The notes beneath the pieces are model-generated. The model saw only the letters and a list, made by a program, of their open reading frames with translations. It had not been told where the DNA came from and made no database searches. A program made the position numbers and the translations under genes. Shown here one piece after another: positions 22,720 to 35,292 of a stretch of DNA of 64,000 nt. The DNA comes from Bimuria novae-zelandiae CBS 107.79 (Eukaryota > Ascomycota > Dothideomycetes > Pleosporales > Didymosphaeriaceae). The DNA is taken from assembly GCA_010015655.1 (NCBI GenBank), contig ML976713.1:206160-270159 (forward strand), given 5' to 3'. How positions within the stretch are numbered: position 1 is the first letter of the stretch; each line of letters starts with the position of its first letter.

Positions 22720-24370
22720 GGTTATCGTAATGCTAGCTAAAAGTCATAAATATAAAAGTACTTAGATATTTAAGGGAGGCAAAAATCTACCTTAGGCAAC
22801 GCGGGCAGCTAAAAAGTTGCGTATAATAAAGTTACCTTATAAAAAGACTCTTAAAAAAGTAAAGGCTAGGGCACCCTTGCAAGAGCTAGTAAATAAAACT
22901 AATTATATAACTACTACTAAGGTAGCTAAGGTAGAGTAACTTAAGGATAAGAACGTTAAGGAGTAAGAAATATACCTAGAGGATAGCCTATTATTAGCCT
23001 AGCTAGGTTCTTTTATATAATAATTAGATAAGGAGCTTATTAAAGTAGTTAATAAGACTTATATAAGGTGTTACTATAGAGCGTACTATAATAATAAGAT
23101 AGTTAATAGCGTAAAGGATAGTAACTATAAGTAACTACTTAGTAGCCTAACGGCGGGCAAGGTGTGGAGATAGGCTAATAGCGTTATTATAGAAATAAGC
23201 ACCTAGGAGAAAGTCTTTATTAAGAGTTTTACTATTATTATATATTTAAGTTAAACTTTAGTAAAGGATTATATAGTAAATACTCTTAAACGTAAGGAGA
23301 GTTACTTATATTTTACTAACGTAAAAACTAGCGTAAAAGAGTTACTATAATTAGCGCCCCTAGGGGCTACTACGTGTATAGATTTTAACTTAGTACTATT
23401 ACTAAAGTTACCTTAGGTGCCTACTTTAAGTTAGTTACGCGTAGGTAGCCTGTAAGGCTCTTAAGTATAACTTACTACTACTAATTACTAACTTGCTAAG
23501 CTGCCAGACGTTATAGCGATTAACTAGATAGGTAATGGGCCAGCTATCCAAATACGGGACGTGTGGAGGTGCCAGGACACCATGTGCTCGAACTACGCCC
23601 ATGTGTGCTACTTTCAGCGTACTGAATCGTTGGTGGTGCGATTCTCCGATCATATGCCCGTCGAGGGCAATATAGTCGCCATATGGGCCCGCGAGGTGTC
23701 GCTGCAAAGGTGTACAGTTGCAGCGCCGTCAGACAACGTTCGGTTAATAATAGCGAGGTCTCGTGAGCAGGCTAGGCGACGGCGGAGGAGGAGCGACTCT
23801 AATAGCGAGCCTATAATAAAAGATATATTTAAATTACTAATTACGTCTATAGTAAGTTAATTAGTGTAAAATGAGCTATTTTAATAATTACCTGCCTAGC
23901 AGCAAAAGCCTAATCGCCTACTAAATAACCTGCTAGTTTTAACGTAGGATCTATTAACTTATAGTAACGTAAAAGAGCTCTATTATATAATACTACTTTT
24001 CCTATAGTAGTAGCTTAACAAGGGTCTACACAAAGATCGTAGAGATATAAAAAAAGTCTTTACTATAGTTAAGGATAATAGAATTAACCTTAACATGCTT
24101 ATAAATCCCTTAGAGGCCAGCATGCTATATATCTTATAGTAAAAGGTATAAGAGCTACTACTACCTCTACTACTTAAACTTTAGGTATAAGCCGTCCGCT
24201 GGCAGCGTAGATTTAAAAGACTAACTTTAGAGTAAAAAGCTTAGTGCCTAAAAAATATAAAAAAGGAGAAAGAGCGTATAGAGCGTAAGAAGCGTAAGGA
24301 ACGTAAGGAGCGAGAGGAGCGAGAGGACGAGGATAAGGGCAAGGAGAGCTTATTTATATAGTAAATATAA
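22720..24370 (+). pseudogene. Accessory ORF of unknown function in Tc1-type element
   Basis: The function is not recognised. The best preserved part (23,561-23,860) reads WRCQDTMCSNYAHVCYF (23,564 onward). The spaced Cys residues suggest a small zinc-binding motif. A block follows around IVAIWAREVSLQRC...PSDNVRLIIARSREQARRRR, then an Arg/Lys/Glu-rich coil near 24,240-24,340. A RIP-damaged N-terminal region of about 250 codons precedes it. The same order of blocks occurs on the minus strand of the element at 28,262-35,292, so this ORF belongs to the transposon family rather than being a random host capture. It faces the transposase tail-to-tail. Confidence 0.5.
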
Positions 24371-24739
24371 GAAGTTACTAAAGTTTAAGGCTAGGTCGCT
24401 AACGTTAATTTTATAGTTACTTATATTTTACGCTTTAGTTATCTTATTAATTACTTTTAGATATAGGGCGCGTTATAAGTACTTTTATTAAGGGATTTAC
24501 GTTCTTTATTTTGCTAATTCTAGCCTATAAAAGTTAATTTTAAGGAAGTTATTGCCTAAGTATACGTATATTAAATTAACTTATTAACAGAATTATATAG
24601 AACTGCGATATAAATAACTTAATGCTAATAAACACTAAGTCCGCATAAGCCACTACTATAATACTTAGTAATATCTATACTTAATAATAACGCGTTAATC
24701 GCTTAAGCTCTCTATCTCCTGTACACCTTACACCTACCA

Positions 24740-25560
24740 GCCTGAGTGGCTAAAGTACTTTCTCGCCCGTACGTCGTTGTAGCAAACCTCCTGCACGCCC
24801 AACTCTAAAAAATACAAAAAATCCTAAAAGATAGGCGCCTGCTAGAGGTTCTTTTTTATCTATAACTTTAATGCCTTAAAGCTCTGCTCGATTAGATTTA
24901 TGTTAGGTAAGTACGGCGATAGGTACTTAAGTACTACTCTAGCGTCTAAATAAAGCTATTAAATTCTAACTAATTAATAAATAGAAGCGTTATCTATTAT
25001 AATTACTAAGCGTGGCCCTAGGTACGGCGTGCAATATAGTAGTACTTTACTAACTCTAAACTCCTTTATTAGCTCTGCCGTAATTACTCCTTAATAGATA
25101 AGGTAATTAAAATACCTATTAATGTCTATAGCTAGTAATAAGCTCTACCTCTCTAACCTTTATGCTAAGTATAATACTTAAACTAGCGTATTTACTTCTA
25201 ACTAAGTATACTTACAATTACCTGTACGCTCGTTATAAGCGCTCTTATTATATACTATTACTTGCTCCGCCTTATACGCTAGCTGGCAGCGAGCTCAAAA
25301 CGCTTAACGGAGGACTGCGTTACGCTTAGCTACCGCTTTGGTTACCGCTTTTCGACTCTACCTTATGCTGGCGAGGGTCTCCCAGATAGTTGTTTGTGAG
25401 GCTTTTACGTTGTAATCGTTATATAAGAAAGCCTGCATTTCATCCAGGTAGGTATTTGGCTGGCCCTGCAGCAACTCTTTAAGCTTCTCGCGATGGTACT
25501 GCAGTAGCAACAGCGGCCGCCCCCGCCGTACGCAGGCTGGCGGGTAAGGCTGCCTTTAGT
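24740..25560 (-). pseudogene. Tc1/mariner-type DD34E transposase pseudogene
   Basis: The minus strand reads HREKLKELLQGQPNTYLDEM (about 25,495) and KASQTTIWETL, the HTH. The first acidic block lies near 25,230-25,250 (VYNKSAYNERT, with Asp/Glu replaced). It is followed by RLERQSLLLAIDINRYFNYL, then IDNAS (24,982-24,996), then LPNINLIEQSF (near 24,890). There are 34 residues between the second Asp and the Glu, the Tc1-like DD34E spacing. The N-terminal part is un-RIPed; the rest has RIP stops. Confidence 0.75.
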
Positions 25561-25840
25561 ACTCTAGGCTAAGTTAAATCCTCCTAATTATTAAGTAGGC
25601 TACTTTAGTGTTTCTCTAAATTTTTGTAACGCTAATATTATCCTTAAGACAATTAATTATAGCCTGCAACACTATTAGCGGTAACCTAGCTTTATTTAGC
25701 GACCCTATAAAGTACTTACAGATTCTTTAAATGCATTAAAAGGTTAATATTTGGCTAGCAAATCCGTGTTTTAAATGACGTACGAGAATTGATTACTAAC
25801 ATGTGGGGCAGGTCACATGGTGAGCGGGAATTTACGAAAC

Positions 25841-26974
25841 GACAATAACGCCTATCAAGTAAGCACCTTTCCCAGCGGCCGTGCGCTCAGAATAACCCGA
25901 AGTACAGGAACCGGAAACCGATACCGGTCACCACTGTACAGTATATGGGCATGTTTCTTTGTGATGTCTGGCGAGATGCAAAGCTCTTCCGTGCCGCATG
26001 TTGAGGCGGTAAGTCTGCTTACGTGACCAGTTAGGATGGTAGGCTATTTCCACTATTGCGAGCAATGGATACGCGAGATGCGTCGCCGCATGACAAGTGA
26101 AGCCTAGTAGGGCACTGCCTTAGTAGTTGTATTCGTTTCGGATTCTGGTCGTCTTCGTACTTTTACGCTGCATCTCCTACGAAACTTTGTCAGATAACCA
26201 AATCATTCCACTTTAAAATGTCACTCAGTAGTTTTTATGACATTAAAGTGATAGATGATCTTTAAGAGACGTAGAGCTGCATGACTCAAGGACAAGTCAG
26301 CGCTTGGGCAGGAAGAAGTTTAAAGTCGATATCCTGCCAAGTATCACATCTCACCGGGGCCGTCATCACGAGGTTTATTCCTAGCCAATTTTCCAGCCCA
26401 AATAAAAAGGTGGCGTGCTAGATTACAAAGAAGGCCTTTTTTGAGAATAAGACTTTCGCATATTTGAGGTGAAACGTAAAAAGACTTTAAGGCAACCTAG
26501 TATGATACAAGCAGCAAAAAGAAGTAGTGTCTGTGCCAACTACAACTGCACGAACAACTAGTCTTCATGAGCTAAAGACATGTTGAAGTCTCCATTGGCT
26601 ACTTCTAGCTGCGCTCTCCACACTCTTTCCCTCCAGCCATAACCATGAACGAGGTGCTGACATCTCCATGGCAGACATTAGTAAAGGGTTCCGTATGACC
26701 CGGCTGATACAGAGGATCTACAGTCACCTGAAACCTCTCAGCGAAGGATCAGTAAGTCTACGCCTCGGCAGCGAAGAATAGTAACTCCAAGTCTCGGCAG
26801 CGTGGACTTAGGTCAAGTGAATGCGCCACCACCAAACATTTAGCCCCTTCCTGTAGACCCTACGTCTCGTAAAGCAGAAGTATATAGATTGCATCGTTGC
26901 ACGAAATATGTGTATACTATTCAGACGCGAGCCGTGTTCTTACCGTCAAGACTTGCCAATAGAGCTCCTGCGGG
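25841..26974. other. Intergenic region upstream of the decarboxylase gene
   Basis: About 1.1 kb of normal composition without RIP. No convincing coding frame, tRNA or repeat was seen. It probably includes the promoter of the gene that starts at 26,975. Confidence 0.5.
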
Positions 26975-28063
26975 TTGAAGACGCTGGACAGTGCAATGAA
27001 GAGACCCAGACAACTCCTTAGCTTGGAGGAGCATTACTACTCCAACGCCGTCTTCTCGTCCTTGGACGAAAGGGTCCAGCGCACGCTAGAAGCCGTACCT
27101 GGACTCGTCGATCAGCTCGTAAACGTGGGAGAGGAACGACTTGCCTCTATGGATCGCGGTGATATCACGCTGCAAGTCATCTCACACGCCTTCACCTCAG
27201 GTAAGGCCACCCTTGACAGTGCCAGGTCCACAAACAGTGACTGACCGCCCCTTGAAGGAGGCCCCTCACCCGACACCTGCCGCCGCGGCAACAACCAGCT
27301 CGCCAGAGCCATCCTCTCAAGCTGCCAACCCACCCGCTTCGCCGCCTTCGCGGTACTTCCCGTTGCAGACCCCGCTGCATCCGCCCTCGAGCTACACCGC
27401 TGCGTATCCCAACTCGGCTTCGTGGGCGCCCTCATCGACAACCACGCCGACGGAACGCACTACGACGCAACGGCGTACGCGGTTCTCTGGGCAAAAGCAT
27501 GCGAGCTCGACGTGCCCATCTACCTACACCCTACATGGCCCTCTGCCGCCATGGGCGCCCACTACGCAGGGAACTATCCCAACGCGGTTTCGACCAGTCT
27601 AGGCGGACCGGGCTGGGGCTGGCACGCCGATGTCGGACTGCACGTGCTGAAGCTCTTCGCAGCCGGTGTCTTCGACATGTTCCCTTCCCTCAAGATAATC
27701 CTCGGCCACATGGGCGAAATGCTACCCTTTATGCTAGAGCGTTGTATCGAGATGAGCAAGGGTTTCGCGGGCGGTTGGGGCCCAAGGGTGCGCCCGCTGC
27801 GGCAGGTGTGGGACGAGAATATCTGGATCACTACGAGTGGCGCATGGAGCGTGGCGCCGATGCGGTGTATACTGGCCAACACGCGGGTCGAGCGCATCAT
27901 GTACAGCGTAGACTACCCCTTTGAGTCGAACGAGAAGGGGAGGAGGTGGTTCGAGCAGCTGGAGGAGAGCGGTCTGTTGAGTAGGGAGGAGTTGGAGATG
28001 GTCGCACATGGGAACGCTGAGAAGCTGCTAAGGGTTCAGCTCCCACGTTGTGCGCCGGAGTGA
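26975..28063 (+). CDS. Amidohydrolase-2 family decarboxylase (gamma-resorcylate / dihydroxybenzoate decarboxylase-like), two exons
   Basis: Exons are 26,975-27,200 and 27,258-28,063, with a 57-bp GT-AG intron (GTAAGG...GAAG) between them. The joined frame is exactly 344 codons including the stop, giving 343 residues, the usual size for this family. Metal and active-site positions known from gamma-resorcylate decarboxylases are all present: E18 and H20 in SLEEHYY, H166 in YLHPTW, H226 in GHMGE and D294 in YSVDYPFE. The family removes (or, in reverse, adds) a carboxyl group on phenolic acids in the cytosol. The substrate cannot be read from sequence. An alternative start is Met8. It lies between two transposons, and its nearest intact genes are the SnoaL-like gene and the PKS 29 kb away. 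There is no RIP damage. Confidence 0.85.
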
Positions 28064-28261
28064 TACGAACGCGGCCTACTCACCAGTTCCGCGATAGAAG
28101 ACTTACTTTCCCTTTTTATAATTCTTACGACGAGGATCCCATGGCTTTTACTGAGTTGCTCCGAAGCAAAGGTTGCGATAAGCTCAATAGTAGCGTGGTG
28201 CCGTCGACGCGACGGGAGCGGGCCGGTTAAGAAGGGTGAAACAACCGAGTTGGCTATTGGT
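28064..28261. other. 3' flank of the decarboxylase gene
   Basis: About 200 bp of un-RIPed sequence containing the presumed terminator. No conserved signal was picked out. Confidence 0.4.
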
Positions 28262-28389
28262 GCTGTGCAAAACACCGTCCCGACCCACTCTTAACGCTTG
28301 TTAGGTAATCGCTTCCCCGCTTTTATGGTCGTACACCTAATTTTGTATAGCTAATAATATAACAAAAAAAATATAGTAACTTTTTTTTA

Positions 28390-31290
28390 AGTACTATAAG
28401 GTATACTAATTAATTTTAAAAAGCTTATTAAGTATAAACTATAATCCTTAATAGTGCAGGCGATTATTAAATGTATAAAAAATATATAAAATAATTATAA
28501 AATTTAAAGATCTTTTATAGTTAACACTAAAACTATGTATAAATATTAACTTAATATAAAAGTGTTTAGTTAGGCATAACGTGTTTTACCACCAAGCGGG
28601 TGGCACCACCGAGCGGACGGTTTTTGCTTAGCATAACTATCTTATATTACCTAGAATTAATTTCTTTACTACTACTATCTAAAAATATATACTACGTACT
28701 AGCTTCTAATTTAGAAGTTACCTCTTTAACTTGCCTACAGGTTCGCGCATTATGTCTAGCTCCTCTATATATTTTACAGCGACGTTAAGTTACTAGCGCC
28801 CTATCTTAACTACTCTTGCTACGAGCCTTCTTAGACTACTACGCAGTTAAAGATAGCCTTATAACTACCTAATTTACTACCTTACTATACTCTAAGGTGC
28901 CACCTTTCTAGAGCTACTTCCTCTTACGCGATTTCCTTTTAGTTATTATATTTAACTACTCTTTAAGCTTAGAAATGCGGGTAGATTAGAGCGTGTTTTA
29001 GTATAGTATTAGTTTAACGCCCTTAATTAGTTATAAAAACCTAGTAAAAGCTATAACTAGTAATTTTTTAATAAATTTAAGTACTCGTCTTAACTAAGAG
29101 CTAAATTTATGTGTATTACTTAAAATTTTTAACTACTATAGGTTAATAGAGGAGAGGGGTTCTAGTAGGATACATAATTATATATTAAGTTAATCTAAGA
29201 CTTTTACTACGTTAAGAGAAATAAGCTCTAATATTTTAAAAGTTTTTTTAGTAGTTCTCTTTTAAAAATATATAAAAAAACGTAAGGTTAAACGCTAATA
29301 AGAATCCTTTTTTATTAATATAGTAAACGCGTTAGCGCGCTAAGTCTTAAATATATTAAAAGTACCATAACTTTAATAGGGAGAAATTAACTATATCTAA
29401 AGGCTAAAAAATATATAATAAGTAAGTAGGTATATAAAGCGTAAAAATTTTATATTTTAGGTAGTAGTTCTTAAAATCCTAAGATTAATAGCTCTTATAA
29501 CTATTTAAGATAAGTAGTTAATATACTTTTACTTAACGCGTTTTTATATGCGCGTTAAAGTGCTTTAACTATATAACTTTAAGCTTATTATTTATTTATT
29601 TATTCCTAAAGACTAAGAGCTTTTAATTATAAGAGATATTAGCCTCGTCGTACCACGCTAAGATATAAATATGTCTTTTATAAATAATAAAAGGTAGGAT
29701 CGCGTACCCTATAGCGTAAATATTTTAAATAATAATTACTTACTCCTAATTACTTAACTAAATAAAATTAGGCCTTGTGCGCTTCTCTAAGCCTGTAATA
29801 ACTTTTATAAAGCTAATAATGCCTATTTAGAAGCTAGTCTTATTAAAGTTATATATATTATTATTATAGATACTGTACTTAGCTATTATTTTTTTATAAG
29901 CTTAAACTACGTGCCTATAATCTTAGGATCCTTTTACTTAATCCTTTAAATATCCTTTACGCGATTAAACGCTATCTTAAGCCTTTCTTTACGTGCTATA
30001 AACCTATCTACCTAGTTCTTACCTACTAGCTTTACACCCTGCTTAGCTAGTATCTTATTTACTATATCTCTAACCTTAGCTTTTAGGGACGCGAAACCTC
30101 GTGCATTAAAATTAAAAATATATTAAATAAATTTTTTTTATAAAAGTAAGCTTTTAGCTATTAAAGGGTGTAAGTAATTAATAGGCGCGTCCGTAGTATT
30201 AATACTTAAAAGTTAAATAAGGTATACTAAACGTACTAGTAGCGCGTTAGAGGCTCTAAATTTAGCATGTATAATAGGCTTTAAAAGTAAGATTAATTTT
30301 ACCTTCTTAATTAGATATTATCGTGTTACGTTGTTAAGACATCTTAGGTAGATGAGGGAGATAGTCGTGCTAAGTAAAAACCCGCCTACTTGGTGGTGCC
30401 GCCCGCTCGATGGTGAAACACCTTACACTTTGTAATATATAAAAATTAGTTACTTACTAATACTACGGCAGTGCTATAAAGACGTAATTTTAAAGTATTT
30501 ATAAGTAAACCTATAGCGTATGTTAATAAAATATAAGCCTTCTTATATAATAACTTTAATATATAGATATTAGTAGCTACTATTACGAGAGCTCTTGCTA
30601 GCGTAAGGTAAAATTAAAAAGCTACGTTAAAAGCTACCAAAGAGCGTTATAAAGACCTTTATTAAGTGTTTTAGACGCGCTACTAATAAATATATAAACT
30701 TAAGCAGGTTATCTGCTTGACGAGAGCACTTGTAATAAGAGAGCTAGCATTAGAAAGTATGCCTAATTGGCCTTAAACACGCCCGCCAACGTATAGTACT
30801 CTACACGACGCTTAGAGCGATAGAGCTTAGTCCCTGCTATAGATATACATAGCTACGTTAACTATATAATATTTTAGGGTATAATTAACACAAAGCTTTT
30901 AAAAGGGTTTTTAGTAAATAAAGTATTTCTCTATTATAACCTATGGCTAGAAGATTAATTAGTAATAGTTTTTAATAATATTTTTATTCATAAGTTAAAA
31001 TAATTAGTATATTATGCGTAAAGGCAGACGTTATACTTAAATACTTATTATTACACTTACTAGATTTTAATTTAATTAAGTAGACCTTTATGACGGTAAA
31101 GAAATAGATAACAAGACATTATAAATATACTTATACTTATAAGGACTTTATTTGCTTTTTAGAGAAGGTAGTATAGCGCGTATACTATAACTAGGAGGTA
31201 TCTACGCGAGGATTCTTTAAGTTCTATAGGTAGGTGCTATAGGTGCTAGGTAAGGCGCAACACTAGAGGGTTAATATTAGTAGTAATATA
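28390..31290 (+). pseudogene. DD34E transposase pseudogene (split by nested element)
   Basis: The N-terminal part lies before the nested element at 28,579-30,423 and the catalytic part after it. The plus frame reads LLDESTCNKRASIRKYA (about 30,720), RLERQSLVPAIDIHSYVNY (about 30,810) and FNNIFIHKSEQI, then a degraded LP-x5-DFNLIEQTF block. These align block by block with the transposase at 24,740-25,560. RIP stops are numerous. Confidence 0.65.
28579..30423 (-). mobile_element. Fot/pogo DNA transposon (nested)
   Basis: The TIR starts ACGTGTTTTACCACCAAGCG at 28,579 and is inverted ending at 30,423, with TA on both sides (28,577-28,578 and 30,424-30,425). Two CCACCxAGCGGxxGG units lie 17 bp apart in each TIR. 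The minus strand encodes a degraded transposase: VRDIVNKILAKQGVKLVGKN followed by WVDRFIARKE near 30,000-30,080, then a KDPKII...WF block typical of Fot1-like proteins. Heavily RIP-mutated. Confidence 0.8.
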
Positions 31291-31399
31291 CGGAGGTGCC
31301 TAAATTACACTTGCTATTATCTATAAAAAAGTATTTAATAATTATATAAGGTATAACTAACGTTGCAAAATTAATTGCTATTATCCGTTTTATAATAGC

Positions 31400-33400
31400 T
31401 ATTATAGTGAAGGAGTTATAAAGAGAGGCGTTGGTAGTATTGTTATAAATATAAGCCTTAGTCTGGCTTTACGTAAGCTTGCGAAGGTTCGCGAGCTTAC
31501 GTAAGGTGCTTAAGTATATAGTAAGCTTCTTAGCTTAATTTTCCTATGAATAGGCATTACTCTCTAGCTTACTTTTATTTAATTAGTGTTAATAAAGTAT
31601 AATATTTTAGATAGGTCATTAAACCCTTATAAGTAATTTTATTACTAAGTAAGCGAGTACTTAGTTAAGTTTTAATTAAAAAGTTAGTTAAATAGCCTCT
31701 GCGTAGCGTATCGAAACTTTACACTAATAATACTAGCTTTTTTACTTAGGTACTTAACGTTCTTTCTATATAACCTGTTACGCTATTTTTACTCCTAGTC
31801 CTTTTTATACACGCCTATAGCGTCCTCCTCATCACTCTTCGTGAGCCTATTATACTTAGATCGCCACTAAATCACCATTTTATAGAGTTGCAGGAGCAAC
31901 AGCCCTAGTAGCTTAAAATACTATTTTTATACTATATACGTTATCTTTACGTTAGACAGGTCTATAAGCATGTTAAGGTTAAGCTAGCTATATTTAATAA
32001 TGTTAAAAAGTATCTTTTTAATTTTATTTCCTTTTTTTAGCTATTACCTATTTTTTTATTAGTTAAAAAAGTGCTAAGTTTAATATATAAGCTCTAAGTT
32101 TACGTAAGTTAAGTTTTATTATACTAACGCTAAAGAGCTTCTTAAAGTTATAATAAGTATTTAAATAACTTACTACTAACTAAGAATTTAACATTATATT
32201 AATTAATTTATAAAAAGTAAGCTAGGGGTAATAACCTTTATAAAATTATTTATATTAAGCTTAAATTTAGTACTTTTTTTAATTAAAATTTATGCTGCCT
32301 TCTCCTTTTTAGCTCTCTTTTTAGCTAGCGAGAGGCTTAGGCATACGTTATTATGCGGCTTATAAACTATACACCTATCCTGTGTTATATCGCGCACCTA
32401 TACCGCTACTATAGTACTACTTACTAGATAGTAGTTTTCGAACTAATTAGGTTGCCTAGGCGTACGTTTAACCCAGCACACGTACAGATAGTTGTCATAG
32501 AAGGTATCCTGGCATCGCCATTTATCGCGGATCGCGACTACAAGGTCCTTACTAATGACAGTATATGCGAGGACCTCTAGCAGGTCGTGTAGCTAGCGAT
32601 AAGTTATAGTAAGTCGCGGCGAAGAGCTCTACGAGAAGCTTTATAAGCTAAATACCTCCTTGTTATTTATTTAACTATTTTAGCTATTTTCTAGCTCTTC
32701 TAGCGTTAAATTAGAGATAATATAAATTATTTTAGTAATAGACTTCTTTTTTAACTTATAGGCGTGCTTAATAACTTACTTCAAAGTAATACTATTACTA
32801 TATTTAAAAGACTATGTAAGTCCCAATTACTTAGGTACCTATAGTATATATATAATCGCTATTAGACATTTTACCACTATTTTTATAGACGGAATTAACT
32901 ACATAAGGTCTTTTATAATTTTATCTACCTACTACTAGAGCTCTATATAGAAGTACATACGTATTCTTAGTTTAGTATTAAACTTAGTTTTAATTTTTTT
33001 TATGTAAGAACGCGCGCTAGCAGTAAGTAATATATAATTTAATTTTATACAGTTTTAGTAATTTATTTAATACCCCCTTATTAAGTAATTATTTACGCTT
33101 ACTATTTTATTTATTACTAATACCTTTATTAAATATCCTTTTATTAAGTAATTACTTATTTCCTAGTAATATAGGCTTTTAAGCTAACTAAGGCTCCTTA
33201 TCCTTAAAGTAATACTTATTAATATATATATTGACGCCGTCGTTGTCCGCTATGGGCCCCTGCTCTTCTGTGGGCTCGTCCGTGCCTGTAAATTATAGAA
33301 CGTGTAGAGGTGCCCTCTATAGGTTAGTTTTACGCCTCCTTGGAGGGTTGCGGCCAGCGTTAAACACCTTTAAGACCTTTCTTTTTTAAGTACTTAGTAT
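31400..33400 (-). pseudogene. Accessory ORF of unknown function in Tc1-type element (copy 2)
   Basis: The minus strand reads DKWRCQDTFYDNYLYVCW (WRCQD at 32,506-32,520), then IVAVxVRDITQDRC...NNVCLSLSLAKKRAKKEK, ending at a stop at 32,290-32,292 that may be RIP-made. It aligns with the ORF at 23,561-23,800 in the other element. The block next to WRCQD is the least mutated part. Function is unknown; outer limits are approximate. Confidence 0.5.
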
Positions 33401-33488
33401 ATTACACATGCTAGTAAGTTTATTTCCTCTATTATATTATCTTTTATATAAAATTAGGTGTATAGCAATAAAAGCGGGAAAGCGATTA

Positions 33489-35226
33489 AGCTAGCGTATA
33501 GTGTTCCGAGCCACCCGGAATTTTAAGCCACTCCTCAGAAATCGGTCACGCTTCAGAAAATCGTGATATCTTAACACTCATCCTTACCAAAATGGACCAA
33601 CGCGAAGTAGCTATACAAGTAGCTATTAGTAATTTTAATATTAGTATTTTTTTTAGTTAATAAGCTACTATAAAGGCGTATAGTATCCTTCGAGCTACGC
33701 TCTTTACACAAATATATAGTATATAAAATAAATAAACTAGCTATAAATATTAGTAATAATTAACTTTATAATAATAAAAATTTCTTATATAATAGATTTT
33801 TAAAAAAGACTTATACGCTTTTCCTCCTTTATACGCTTATATATAAGAAATAGCAAACTAAATCTTAAGAATAAATAGGGATATTAATTTTGTAGGCAAG
33901 TATTAGATATCCCTCTTTTTTAAGCGTAACCTATGCGTCGTATCTATTATAGGTAGAAAGATAGAGGCTGCACGGGCCAAGGAAGCTATACTAGAGCAGA
34001 TACGCGCGTTTCTTAAGCTCTTTAAAAGAATCTGCGTACAATTAGGGATACGCACTAAGGATACGTAGAATATAGATAAGACTAGTAAGGCCCCAGGTGT
34101 ATATGCAAACAGTAGAATACTTATAAGTAGTTAGAAAAAGAAGTCTTATAAACAGTCTCTAAAAAATATAAGTAGGCATCTATAATTAAGTATATATTAG
34201 TTATGGGGAAGAAACTACGCTGCGTAGTAATATTTAAGGGCTAGAACTTATAAAGTACTTAGTTTTTATTTAAATTAATACCTAACTAGCTCTACGCAAC
34301 GTTAAAGAATAGTTAAATACTAAATATAGTAGTTATTAAATAGTTATAGCGTATTTTTCTACTAAAGATAACTTGATTAGATAATCGCTAGTAGATGCTA
34401 ATCTTAAATAACTATAGTAGCTATATTAATTTAGAATTCCTATAGGTTTATAAATAAAATAAAGTTTAGCTTCTATTTATGCCTGCTTATTCCTTATACG
34501 TCCTGTAATCTCTAGATCTCTTAGTTTTATTAGTATTAAAGAGATTCTATTAAAATTAGATTTAAGAACTATTATTTCTAGATAATATAGTACTAGTTAA
34601 AAAGAAACGTTTTATTATAGCCCATAGTAAAGTTAAAGAGGCTACTATAGAAATTTATTTATTAAATATTAAGCTAGTAGTTAACTCTTCTTAAGTAGCC
34701 TAACGGCTTGTTATGCCACCTTATTAGAATTAATCTTAAGCTACTAAGAGCTATCTTTCTACCCCTTATAGCCTTTATAAATTTTTTATAGCTTAGAAAT
34801 AGCTTTATAAGAATAAGAGATTAAATCGTAAGGCTTACTAGCTATTTTAAAAAGTAGGTAAAGCACTTATAGCTATAAATATATAAATAATAAAGCTAGA
34901 AATAGAAAATAAATGACTTCATAGTTAACTTAAGGCTTTTAAGTTTTAGTAGCTACGAAAGAGAGTTCGTGTAAGCGTAAATTAATACTTTATAGATATA
35001 GAAGTAATTATAGTAGTAGTATAGACTTCTACTCTTTTAGAGTTATAAATAATAGTAACGCTATAGAAAAAGTAGTAAAGAGAATAGTAGCTTAAATTCT
35101 TTAGTCTATATATATAGAGTAGCAATTGTAGGATAGTTAATAGAAATAAACACGATTTCTGAGAGATGGCTGATTTCTAGGGGGTGGCTCGAAACCCCGG
35201 GTGGCTCAGAACCCTGTACGCTAGCT
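33489..35226 (+). mobile_element. Fot/pogo DNA transposon inserted in another transposon's TIR
   Basis: The TIR starts AGCTAGCGTATAGTGTTCCG and is inverted ending at 35,226, with TA at 33,487-33,488 and 35,227-35,228. Two TTCxGAGCCACCC units lie 17 bp apart. Both flanks match the interior of the TIR of the element 28,262-35,292. Size is 1738 bp. Confidence 0.85.
33590..35110 (+). pseudogene. Fot/pogo transposase pseudogene
   Basis: The start ATG at 33,590 opens MDQREVAIQVAISNFN, a psq-type HTH start. Downstream are SLFFKRNLCVVSIIGRKIEA (the CENP-B HTH region, about 33,910) and LEQIRAFLKLFKRICVQLG (about 33,990), then a degraded DDE_1 core and a Lys-rich tail. RIP stops throughout. The N-terminal half is the best kept. 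Confidence 0.75.
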
Positions 35227-35292
35227 TACCTAAAAAGCGTGCAGCCACTCAAAAACTCGCCCCAAGTGGGTCGGGACGGTGTTTTGCACAGC

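Larger units (their letters stand above)
22573..25840. mobile_element. Two-ORF Tc1/mariner-type transposon (copy 1)
   Basis: Long TIRs of about 65 bp start GTTTCGTAAATTCCCGCTCA (22,573) and are inverted at 25,776-25,840. The inner part CGCTTGTTAGGTAATCGCTT is also found in the TIR of the element at 28,262-35,292. Inside, a plus-strand ORF of unknown type and a minus-strand DD34E transposase converge tail-to-tail. No clear target duplication was found at the ends. RIP is heavy except at 23,480-23,800 and 25,370-25,560. Confidence 0.75.
28262..35292. mobile_element. Two-ORF Tc1/mariner-type transposon (copy 2) with two nested Fot-type elements
   Basis: Long TIRs start GCTGTGCAAAACACCGTCCC at 28,262 and are inverted ending at 35,292. 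The TIR continues into CGCTTGTTAGGTAATCGCTT, shared with the element at 22,573. The right TIR is split at a TA by the Fot-type element 33,489-35,226; its outer half resumes at 35,227 (CCTAAAAAGCGT...). Another Fot-type element sits at 28,579-30,423. Without these it is about 3.4 kb, matching copy 1. The gene order is that of copy 1 inverted: transposase plus, accessory ORF minus. The target duplication is unclear. Confidence 0.75.

Noticed and set aside
27112..28275. Several long minus-strand and off-frame plus-strand frames
   Set aside because: They are high-GC shadows of the decarboxylase; only the spliced frame keeps all the metal-binding residues.
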